Origin: Clostridium sp. CAG:590
Lineage (GTDB): Bacteria; Bacillota; Clostridia; Lachnospirales; Lachnospiraceae
DNA length: 7,045 nucleotides
Reading direction: 5' to 3'
Assembly (NCBI GenBank): GCA_000431135.1
Contig: HF987863.1
Location: 19,371 to 26,415 of the forward strand
Every line of letters begins with the position of its first letter. Position 1 is the stretch's first letter. Below, one piece after another: positions 1-5,651 of the stretch. A model generated the notes under the pieces. The model was not told where the DNA came from. It saw only the letters and a list, made by a program, of their open reading frames with translations, and did not search any database. The position numbers were made by a program, and so were the translations under genes.

Positions 1-691
1 CAATGCGATGTTCTTTCGCCATCCAGAGCAGATTGATCTTCCTGCCAATGTAGACCAGACAGAGGATTCCACTGACCGCCTGCGACGTGATCGTTGCGAT
101 TGCCGCTCCGGCACATCCCCATTTTAACACAATAATACAGAACAGATCTAAGAATATATTCAAGATTGCCGAAAATGCCAGAAACATAAATGGTGTTCTG
201 CTGTCTCCGACTGAACGCAGGATGCTTGACAGAAAGTTATACATCAATGTAAATGGCATACCAAGGAAAATAATCAACAGATACGCATAGGCATTGTCAT
301 AAATATCTGCCGGAACCGACAGGGTATGTAAGATCCACGGGCAAAGAATGGAACAAAGCGTTGTCAGAACAACCGCAATTCCTACGGTTAATAATGCACC
401 ATTGAAGATGTAATTGCGCATCTTATCAAGATCATTTGCCCCGTAATACTTTGCGACCGGTACACCGAATCCGGCACAGCATCCCATGCAGAATCCTAAT
501 ACAAAAAACTGTACACTGCTGCTGGCTCCAACCCCTGCCAATGCTTTTGCACCTAAGATCTGACCGACAATTGCCGCATCTATAATATTATAAGTTTGTT
601 GTAACAGATTCCCTAATAATAAGGGCATTGCGAATCGCAGCATTAATTGTAAGGGTTTGCCCTTTGTCATTGCTGTTGCTGTATTTGACAT
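1..691 (-). CDS. MATE family efflux transporter, N-terminal part (runs off left edge)
   Basis: Inner-membrane multidrug/toxin antiporter of the MATE family, expected to export drugs or metabolites using a Na+ or H+ gradient. The frame is open from the ATG at 691 to the window edge (230 codons; full MATE proteins have about 450), so the C-terminal half is missing. Seen in the translation: a short polar N-terminus, then the family signature PLLLGNLLQQTYNIIDAAIVG around residues 23-43 (TM1, shown here in part), a Gly/Ala-rich TM2 near 47-80 with GFGVPVAKYYGA, and the loop LRSVGDSRTP at 158-167 that sits between TM4 and TM5 in this family. About six membrane segments are present. Upstream of the ATG lie AGAAAGG and GGAGA. 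It differs clearly from the other MATE protein in the window, so this is not a recent duplication. A consensus promoter and an unusually long (about 440 nt) structured leader precede it. Substrate unknown. Confidence 0.93.
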   Translation of the reverse strand, partial: MSNTATAMTKGKPLQLMLRFAMPLLLGNLLQQTYNIIDAAIVGQILGAKALAGVGASSSVQFFVLGFCMGCCAGFGVPVAKYYGANDLDKMRNYIFNGALLTVGIAVVLTTLCSILCPWILHTLSVPADIYDNAYAYLLIIFLGMPFTLMYNFLSSILRSVGDSRTPFMFLAFSAILNIFLDLFCIIVLKWGCAGAAIATITSQAVSGILCLVYIGRKINLLWMAKEHRI

Positions 692-725
692 TTTCTCCAC
701 ACCTTTCTAAATAATACTCCCCAAC

Positions 726-988
726 CTTATGGATGAAGACGGACGATGAATGGTTATCGTGTTTGTGTGGGTGCCAGAACAGAGGATTTCTTATAACCAT
801 GCTCAATTGTGCTAACCGTTCCACCGAGCCACAAACATACAGAAAATCTCAGCTTAAGGGCTTCGATTTTCTGTTGTGTCTCACTTCCACAGCCCAAAAG
901 TCGCATGGTTATAAGAAATTCACTGCCCTGACACTATTTATATGACAATGATCATTCATCTGTTCGTCAGCTCAAATGATCCATAAAG
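726..988. repeat. 263-nt imperfect inverted repeat / long hairpin in the MATE leader
   Basis: The stretch folds onto itself as nested arms: 726-734 with 979-988 (one bulge), 738-752 with 953-968 (one bulge plus a G-U pair), a perfect 17-bp arm 786-802 with 903-919, 826-834 with 874-882 (one mismatch), 839-848 with 865-874, and 851-853 with 860-862 at the tip. Between these, 753-785 and 920-952 pair only loosely. No recognised coding sequence lies inside. It could be a structured RNA in the minus-strand leader of the MATE gene, an independent ncRNA, or a MITE-like dispersed element. No clear target-site duplication was found at its ends. Bulges and a G-U pair in the arms hint at RNA-level folding, but the sample is small. 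Confidence 0.7.
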
Positions 989-1112
989 TTCCCGCCACAC
1001 CCGATGCCATATTGACGTTATTGCAAACGGAAGAGATACGAGCAAAACCTATTGCTAACGGGTTATCTAAATATATGGCGAAATAAGGAAAACTCGGCAG
1101 GGATACATTCAT
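972..1112 (-). CDS. candidate small leader ORF, 46 codons
   Basis: ATG at 1110-1112 is preceded by GGAGGG with 3 nt between, so a ribosome site exists although the spacing is short. The frame begins MNVSLPSFPYFAIYLD and ends GVAGTLWII before TGA at 972-974. It starts about 20 nt after the predicted start of the MATE transcript. Both the Shine-Dalgarno and the ATG lie in the hairpin 1089-1128 (5' arm and loop), so initiation could be controlled by that fold. I do not recognise the peptide. The composition is partly hydrophobic with no clear signal peptide. It may be a real leader peptide or a chance frame within an intergenic repeat; the latter is at least as likely. Confidence 0.3.
   Translation of the reverse strand: MNVSLPSFPYFAIYLDNPLAIGFARISSVCNNVNMASGVAGTLWII
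1019..1061. repeat. 12-bp direct repeat in the partial MATE leader
   Basis: TATTGCAAACGG (1019-1030) and TATTGCTAACGG (1050-1061) match at 11 of 12 positions with starts 31 bp apart, about three helical turns. They lie downstream of the promoter at 1140-1168. This could be a protein-binding site, part of an RNA fold, or chance. Confidence 0.3.
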
Positions 1113-1128
1113 ATTCCCTCCGAGTTTT
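1089..1128 (-). terminator. hairpin after dus gene, probable terminator (possibly bidirectional)
   Basis: Arms AAAACTCGG (1089-1097) and CCGAGTTTT (1120-1128) pair perfectly. After one bulged base, AGGGA (1099-1103) pairs with TCCCT (1115-1119), leaving an 11-nt loop. It lies 47 nt past the dus stop. On the minus strand the T-run is only TTTTCC, partly in the stem; on the plus strand TTTTATT follows. It sits just after the promoter at 1140-1168, so it is also the first structure in the next transcript. Confidence 0.6.
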
Positions 1129-1139
1129 ATTGCGGGCTT

Positions 1140-1168
1140 ATTATACTCTTTTTGTTATAAAGTTTCAA
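1140..1168 (-). promoter_or_regulatory. sigma-A-type promoter for the partial MATE gene
   Basis: On the minus strand TTGAAA (1168-1163) and a perfect TATAAT (1145-1140) are separated by exactly 17 nt. The expected start is near 1133. It lies 6 nt beyond the dus stop codon and ahead of the hairpin 1089-1128, with about 440 nt of leader before the MATE ATG at 691. No other good promoter was seen closer to that gene. Confidence 0.65.
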
Positions 1169-1174
1169 CCATCA

Positions 1175-2119
1175 TCAACCAAAAACTCGTCTTACTGCCT
1201 CCTGATATTCCTCCGGTCGATTGGCTTTTCTCACTTTCTTCAGTTCCCTTTCCGATTCCGGGAACATTTTCCCCAGATAGGACCACACTTCTTTCATCTT
1301 AAAAAGCGCATCCTTTTCACTACCCATAGCTTCCCGATAACCCGCATATAACCGGTCATGATATTCTTTTAATTCCATTGTTGTTATGGTTTGTCCGGTT
1401 CGAATCTCCCGCACTAATCCCGGATTGGTCACTACGCCTCTTCCAAGCATGACCCGTTCCACTGTTGGAAATCTCCCACAAAATGTATCATAATCTTCTT
1501 TCGTAAAGATATCTCCGTTATAACACACCGGGTGGACACTCTGCTTCAAAGCCTCTCCAAACACATCCAGATTCGGATGATTCTGATAGTAATCTTTCTG
1601 TAAACGTGGATGAATGATAATCTCAGAAAACGGATACCGGTTATACACTTCCATGATATCCTCGAACTCCTCCGGAAACTCCATTCCAATACGGGTTTTC
1701 ACTGAAACACGACATTTTCTCTCTTCCGGCAATGCAGCAATCTCCTCAAATACCGTTTCAAAAAATTGATCCAGCCTTCCGATATCATCTAGAAATCCAC
1801 TTCCTTTTTTCTTGGATACAACCGTAGCCGCAGGACATCCCAAATTCAGATTCACCTCATGATATCCCAGCCCGATGAGCATATTGCAGGTGTCCAAAAA
1901 CTGTTCCGTATCGTTCGTAAGAATCTGCGGCACAACATTCATTCCCTGATTATTCTCCGGTGCTACTTCTTTCCGTTCTCTCGTTTTCAATATCTTTTTC
2001 TTGGTAGGTGCAATAAATGGAGTAAAATATCTGTCCATATCTCCAAACATTGCATGGTACACATTCCGATACACATACCCTGTCACTTCTTCCATCGGTG
2101 CCAAATAAAATTGCGTCAT
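1175..2119 (-). CDS. tRNA-dihydrouridine synthase family protein
   Basis: FMN enzyme of the Dus family (COG0042), which reduces uridines in the D-loop of tRNA to dihydrouridine with NAD(P)H. The 314 residues match the usual length. Seen: N-terminal FYLAPMEEVTGYVYRN, the active-site segment LNLGCPAATVVSKKKGSGFL at about 91-110 with the catalytic Cys95, VKTRIG with Lys141, HPRLQKDYY with His170 and Arg172 in the phosphate/FMN region, NGDI at 201-204, and LGRGVVTNPGL at 225-235. These mark the TIM barrel; the last 75 residues form the helical tRNA-binding domain. The usual HGRT motif reads HPRL here, so it belongs to a divergent Dus branch and cannot be named DusA, DusB or DusC. GGAGAGGAAG lies just upstream of the ATG. 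It follows the MATE gene by 46 nt without an intervening terminator, which suggests cotranscription. Confidence 0.93.
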   Translation of the reverse strand: MTQFYLAPMEEVTGYVYRNVYHAMFGDMDRYFTPFIAPTKKKILKTRERKEVAPENNQGMNVVPQILTNDTEQFLDTCNMLIGLGYHEVNLNLGCPAATVVSKKKGSGFLDDIGRLDQFFETVFEEIAALPEERKCRVSVKTRIGMEFPEEFEDIMEVYNRYPFSEIIIHPRLQKDYYQNHPNLDVFGEALKQSVHPVCYNGDIFTKEDYDTFCGRFPTVERVMLGRGVVTNPGLVREIRTGQTITTMELKEYHDRLYAGYREAMGSEKDALFKMKEVWSYLGKMFPESERELKKVRKANRPEEYQEAVRRVFG

Positions 2120-2165
2120 TCTTCCTCTCCTTCACCAATAGCCATCCCAGCAGTTCTGTTCCTCA

Positions 2166-3503
2166 TTATTTCACCGTATTCACATAGTATCTTCTGAAAA
2201 TTCCATACGCCACAACCGCTGTCAGTAATTCTGCCACGCCAAATGCCATCCATACACCCTGTGCCCCAAAGAACCGGCTCAATGCAAATGCCGCAGGAAT
2301 AATGATGACTACATATCGAAGCAGGGATATCACAAAGGACGGCATTCCTTTTCCAAGACCTTCTAATGTGCCGGAAAATGTGACTGACACCGAAGATACT
2401 ACAAAACCAAGACAGATCGTACGCAGTGCTGTCACTCCCGCTGCCAATGTATCCGGATTATTCGTGAACAATCCCATCAACTGCCCCGGCAGGAATTCGC
2501 AAAGCCCCGTCCCCACGATCATAATGCAGATAATCAGCGTCAGTGCAAATCGACAGATCTGTTTCACACGCTCATTTTCTCTTGCTCCATAATTATAACC
2601 GATCAACGGACGGATTCCCTGGATAATTCCATTCGCCGGCAGATACAAGAATGTCTGCAATTTGTAATACACGCCAAGCACTAATACATAAGTGCCGGAA
2701 AATGCAGTCAGGATCGTGTTAAGCGCCGTGATCAGGAAAGACGGAAGCGCCATATTAAAGGTCGCCGGGACACCAATTCCATACAACCTGCCTAATATAT
2801 CCTTGTCAAGATACCATTTCGAAAAGGTGATGCGAACCGGTAATGGACGGAATACCACAAACCACAGATACACAAGCAGCGTAATCACCTGCCCGATTCC
2901 CGTTGCGATTGCCGCACCCCGAATTCCCATCGCAGGAACCGGTCCAATTCCAAATATAAATATAGGATCTAATATAATATTGGCAATACACCCTGCCATC
3001 ATACTGATCATGGAAACTTTCATTCTACCCACAGACTGAAAGATCTTCTCAAACGCAATTCCTACCGTGATCACAACAGAAAAGGAAAACGCAATTCTCG
3101 AATACGTCAGTCCATAAACAATCACCGTCTCATCCGAGGTAAAGAACCGAAGAAATGCCGGCATCCCCAGCCAACAGCCAACCAGCAATAATGCACCATG
3201 CACAATATTGAAGATCACGCCATCTGTCGCCGCCTTGTCTGCCTTTTTCTGATTGCCCGCACCCAAATAAAATGCGATTGTCGCATTGACTCCAATTGAA
3301 AATCCTACTGCGATCGACGTGATCAGATTCTGAATCGGATATACCAGTGAAAGTGCCGTCATTGCCTCTTCACTGATCTTCGCCACAAAATAACTATCTA
3401 CAATATTATATAACGAATTGACCATCATGGAAATAACCATTGGCAAAGCCATTGATAATACCAACGATTTGATCGGTCTTTCTTTCATAAATGTCTGCTC
3501 CAT
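2166..3503 (-). CDS. MATE family multidrug efflux transporter (MepA-like)
   Basis: Complete 445-residue cation antiporter of the MATE family in the cytoplasmic membrane, predicted to have 12 helices in two halves. Seen: PMVISMMVNSLYNIVDSYFV (21-40) is the TM1 signature, followed by ALSLVYPIQNLITSIAVGFSIG and the cytoplasmic loop YLGAGNQKKADKAA at 79-92. In the second half, LPANGIIQGIRPLIGYNYGA carries the Gly-Tyr-Asn-Tyr-Gly-Ala motif typical of the MepA group. A short RRYYVNTVK tail ends the protein. The ATG at 3503 has GAAAGGA at an ideal 7-nt spacing, so it is preferred to the in-frame Met6. The dus gene follows by 46 nt. The leader of about 235 nt, with promoter, 14-codon frame and terminator-like hairpin, suggests conditional expression by attenuation. 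Substrate is not predictable from sequence. Confidence 0.95.
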   Translation of the reverse strand: MEQTFMKERPIKSLVLSMALPMVISMMVNSLYNIVDSYFVAKISEEAMTALSLVYPIQNLITSIAVGFSIGVNATIAFYLGAGNQKKADKAATDGVIFNIVHGALLLVGCWLGMPAFLRFFTSDETVIVYGLTYSRIAFSFSVVITVGIAFEKIFQSVGRMKVSMISMMAGCIANIILDPIFIFGIGPVPAMGIRGAAIATGIGQVITLLVYLWFVVFRPLPVRITFSKWYLDKDILGRLYGIGVPATFNMALPSFLITALNTILTAFSGTYVLVLGVYYKLQTFLYLPANGIIQGIRPLIGYNYGARENERVKQICRFALTLIICIMIVGTGLCEFLPGQLMGLFTNNPDTLAAGVTALRTICLGFVVSSVSVTFSGTLEGLGKGMPSFVISLLRYVVIIIPAAFALSRFFGAQGVWMAFGVAELLTAVVAYGIFRRYYVNTVK

Positions 3504-3551
3504 ACCTTGCTCCTTTCATATAATCCTGCAGGCTAACACCTACTCGAAACG

Positions 3552-3652
3552 ACATCGTTGTCTCTCATCTCATGACTTCGTCATTCGATGATGGACAGTC
3601 GCCAAATACAAATTTTCGTGCAAGCACGAATTTGTACTCGGCTCGTTGTCTA
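3552..3652 (-). repeat. two adjacent hairpins in the MATE leader
   Basis: Two imperfect inverted repeats fill the leader between the attenuator and the ribosome site. The first, 3559-3597, pairs 14 of 18 positions around a TTC loop (core ATGAC/GTCAT). The second, 3606-3635, has arms TACAAATTTTCGTGC and GCACGAATTTGTA, with looser pairing reaching out to 3594-3650. Neither is followed by a T-run on either strand, so they are not terminators. The minus strand also holds a 30-codon frame (ATG at 3655) without a ribosome site. The pattern fits either an RNA leader structure or a small dispersed intergenic repeat. Confidence 0.5.
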
Positions 3653-3657
3653 CACAT

Positions 3658-3699
3658 AAAAACGCCACATAACTGCTAACAAGTAGCAATTATGTGGCG
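3658..3699 (-). terminator. terminator hairpin in MATE leader (probable attenuator)
   Basis: On the minus strand CGCCACATAA (3699-3690) pairs perfectly with TTATGTGGCG (3672-3663). After one mismatch TGCTA (3688-3684) pairs with TAGCA (3678-3674), closing a 5-nt loop. A TTTTT run (3662-3658) follows directly, while the plus strand has no T-run. The hairpin lies after the promoter at 3746-3774, so it would stop transcripts starting there as well as read-through from the coiled-coil gene upstream. Confidence 0.75.
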
Positions 3700-3734
3700 A
3701 AAAATAGACGTTGTCCAGAAAAATCCACACGCAT
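3690..3734 (-). CDS. candidate 14-residue leader peptide of the MATE gene
   Basis: The minus strand reads MRVDFSGQRLFFAT then TAA. The ATG lies about 4-6 nt after the predicted transcription start (near 3739), so the message would be almost leaderless, and no Shine-Dalgarno is seen. The last four codons and the stop form the 5' arm of the terminator hairpin, so a ribosome finishing or stalled near the end would prevent that hairpin from forming. The early bases GTGTGG (codons 2-4) are complementary to CCACAT in the same arm (one G-U pair), giving a possible alternative fold. This arrangement is known from leader peptides that control antibiotic-resistance genes; this peptide itself is not one I can place in a family. 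Too short to judge by coding statistics. Confidence 0.45.
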   Translation of the reverse strand: MRVDFSGQRLFFAT

Positions 3735-3745
3735 TTTAGGTTCTT

Positions 3746-3774
3746 AAGATAACACAAAAGAGGATATCTGTCAA
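3746..3774 (-). promoter_or_regulatory. sigma-A-type promoter for MATE-dus transcript
   Basis: Perfect TTGACA (3774-3769), 17-nt spacer, then TATCTT (3751-3746) preceded by TGT, an extended -10 motif. It starts 8 nt past the stop codon of the coiled-coil gene. The expected transcript start is near 3739, giving a leader of about 235 nt before the MATE ATG. Confidence 0.65.
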
Positions 3775-3782
3775 ACAGTTAC

Positions 3783-4394
3783 TTATTCGGTTGATGCATC
3801 TCCAGACGATGTATCGACCGATGCCATTGTATCTTCTACCGAAACGATCTCCGGTCCGGACGAAAATGCTTCCTGTCCTTCTGCCGCAGCCATTGCATCT
3901 TCCCGTTCTGTCTTTTCTTCATCCTTCCACAAAGAATCATGATCTTCCCGTTTTCTCTTATGCATCTGTGCTACCATTTGTGCACTCTTCGCCATCTGGT
4001 ACATATCCTTGTCATATTCCATGACTTTCTTCTCATCACTCGGTGGAACATTATCTCCCTTCGTCATCCGTCGTACCACTTCCATAATCTTGCGAAGATC
4101 CTCAAAGCCTTCCTCTTCTACCTTTGCATTCTCTCTTGTGGCTACTTCATTAAACTTGGCATCCCACTGTTCCATTAACTGATCCATATAACTCTGGTAC
4201 TCATCCTGTTTCTTCGCAACTGCATCATATGTTAATTCCAATGTAACTGCCTCATCCGCATAAATAACCGCACCATTATCCGTTTTCTTGATCTTCTCAT
4301 CCAGTTCGGCCTTCTGCTTTGCCAGCTTATATTTCTGAATATTATAAGACCTCAACTGTGCACTATACGTTTGGCGTGCTTCTCCTACTGTCAT
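3783..4394 (-). CDS. hypothetical coiled-coil, charge-rich protein
   Basis: Function not recognised. The 203-residue product has no signal peptide and no membrane segment, so it is probably cytosolic. Residues about 5-35 (from EARQTYSAQLRSYNIQKYKL) and 55-110 have the charged heptad-like pattern of helices or coiled coils. A central segment GDNVPPSDEKKVMEYDKDMY near 113-132 looks like the most conserved block; I have an uncertain memory of similar blocks in Lachnospiraceae hypothetical proteins. The C-terminal 50 residues are acidic and Ser/Thr/Ala-rich, likely disordered. The start is well supported: AAGGAGGA lies 8 nt before ATG at 4394. It follows the anti-sigma gene by 125 nt with no clear terminator or promoter between, so it may be read from the sigma operon. 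A good promoter directly follows its stop and belongs to the next gene. Confidence 0.85.
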   Translation of the reverse strand: MTVGEARQTYSAQLRSYNIQKYKLAKQKAELDEKIKKTDNGAVIYADEAVTLELTYDAVAKKQDEYQSYMDQLMEQWDAKFNEVATRENAKVEEEGFEDLRKIMEVVRRMTKGDNVPPSDEKKVMEYDKDMYQMAKSAQMVAQMHKRKREDHDSLWKDEEKTEREDAMAAAEGQEAFSSGPEIVSVEDTMASVDTSSGDASTE

Positions 4395-4533
4395 ACTCTC
4401 TTCCTCCTTGAATCGAAATGCTCAAAATCCGTTTTAAGCAATCAGACATGAATGGCTTTCTATCTGTTATATCGACAGGAGAAGCGGAAATGTTTAGACC
4501 GGTAATCCCTGATCCGTTGTCATTGCATATCAA
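4363..4533 (-). CDS. candidate small or decayed ORF between anti-sigma and coiled-coil genes
   Basis: The minus-strand frame is open for 56 codons from a TTG at 4533 (overlapping the anti-sigma end by 14 nt) to TAG at 4363, which lies 31 nt inside the coiled-coil gene. It includes SASPVDITDRKPFMSDCLKR and QGGREYDCRR, which look protein-like. The only in-frame ATG (4449) would give 28 residues. Neither start has a good ribosome site. An ATG at 4524, overlapping the anti-sigma stop as ATGA, begins MTTDQGLPV in another frame; one extra base near 4507 would join it to this frame. It may be a decayed gene or chance. Confidence 0.2.
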   Translation of the reverse strand: MICNDNGSGITGLNISASPVDITDRKPFMSDCLKRILSISIQGGREYDSRRSTPNV

Positions 4534-5650
4534 CTATAACAATTTCTCCATCACTATATGGTCGGATAAGTAATGCCTGCACCTTCTCGACATCAATTAC
4601 CCTATCATATCCTGACAAATTATAGGCTTTCCGCGACCCGTCCGTATAATACCCCGCATCACCTGCATCCATTAAATATGGCAATCTTGTTCCATCTTTT
4701 AATATAACACCCTCTATTGTCGGAACCTCTGGTTCATTCTCTCCTGTTGCAGACTCACTTAATCTTATATAATTTGCTTTCATTGAAATTGGTGATAACT
4801 CCACATTTGTTATTTTGAAATCGGTTCCCGCAATTTCCTTATTTAATTGAATATCTTTTGCAGCACTCACACTCGGTAACTTTATTTCAAAATCCCATGT
4901 TCCATCAACCACATTTTCATACTCCTGTTCCTCAAGAAAACCAAGATTTTGAAAATCAACCTCAAGCATTTTGCCTAAAATGCTATCTTTTTCATTTGAA
5001 ACATGTGCTACAATTATATATTCCAAATTACCATTTTCATCAAAATAATGATCGACTACACTTTCTCCTTCCGATAAATGAATCGGTGTTCCATCTTCAT
5101 AAACCGGTTTACCGTCCTCACCAGATACAATGCCATTATACATTTGTCCATACGAATTCACTTCTACATCCTGCGATTTCACATTTGTGATTTCAAAGTC
5201 GGGTTCTTTTTCCTGGTCTATGTTATATCCGGATATGACAAAAGATATATATGCAAAACGTTCATCTGCAATAACTGTATGCGGTACAATGGTTACTCCA
5301 TTTTGCGTGACTTTCAGCGATTCATAATCTTCTTTTTCCGGATACACCTCTGCTATTCCATCATCAACAAGCTGCTGTTGTTGCGTCTCATCTGCCTGCA
5401 AATTTCCTTTCATTCCCCTTCCCCAATAATGGTGAATTGTCGCCGCTGCACCTACACCACACATTATAAGCAAACCTATTCCCACAATTGCTGCTATCTG
5501 TGACCGGAAGAATCTCCTTTTCTTTTCATTATGTATATTCATATCAACCATCCTCTCTTGTCTGATCATTTCAAAAGCACGATTGGTTCTATCTAATATG
5601 ACTTCTGATAACACTACCTCTTCTGACAATATTTTTTTATCTTCCATCAT
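4520..5650 (-). CDS. membrane anti-sigma factor, DUF4179-type
   Basis: Predicted partner of the ECF sigma factor encoded just upstream; it would hold the sigma factor at the membrane until an envelope signal frees it. The 376 residues comprise a cytosolic N-terminus of about 48 residues (MMEDKKILSEEVVLSEVIL...), one membrane helix near 50-72 (IAAIVGIGLLIMCGVGAAAT), a Gln-rich linker, and a large outer domain with the DUF4179-like pattern LKVTQNGVTIVPHTVIADER and YISFVISGYN, then DGTWDFEIKLP near 249-259. No zinc-binding HxxxCxxC motif is present. A longer frame exists upstream to 5746, but that part lies wholly within the sigma gene and GAAGGAG (5664-5658) sits 7 nt before the ATG at 5650, so this start is chosen. 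Only 1 nt separates the sigma stop from this ATG, giving translational coupling. Confidence 0.88.
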   Translation of the reverse strand: MMEDKKILSEEVVLSEVILDRTNRAFEMIRQERMVDMNIHNEKKRRFFRSQIAAIVGIGLLIMCGVGAAATIHHYWGRGMKGNLQADETQQQQLVDDGIAEVYPEKEDYESLKVTQNGVTIVPHTVIADERFAYISFVISGYNIDQEKEPDFEITNVKSQDVEVNSYGQMYNGIVSGEDGKPVYEDGTPIHLSEGESVVDHYFDENGNLEYIIVAHVSNEKDSILGKMLEVDFQNLGFLEEQEYENVVDGTWDFEIKLPSVSAAKDIQLNKEIAGTDFKITNVELSPISMKANYIRLSESATGENEPEVPTIEGVILKDGTRLPYLMDAGDAGYYTDGSRKAYNLSGYDRVIDVEKVQALLIRPYSDGEIVIVDMQ

Positions 5651-5651
5651 T

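Noticed and set aside
588..824. 78-codon minus-strand frame overlapping the start of the partial MATE gene
   Set aside because: It overlaps the MATE coding region in another frame for about 100 nt and covers part of the inverted repeat; no ribosome site or family resemblance.
754..906. 50-codon minus-strand frame (MRLLGCGSETQQKIEALKLR...) inside the long inverted repeat
   Set aside because: No ribosome site precedes its ATG, and both ends of the frame lie in the paired arms of the repeat. It is more likely a by-product of the structured element, although it could be tested with the same homology search.
933..950. Minus-strand TATAAA (943-938 area) as promoter closer to the partial MATE gene
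   Set aside because: No acceptable -35 at 16-18 nt; the promoter at 1140-1168 is far better.
1012..1040. Plus-strand TTGACG with a weak GATACG 17 nt later, suggesting a small RNA ending at the 1128 hairpin
   Set aside because: The -10 is poor and nothing else supports a plus-strand transcript.
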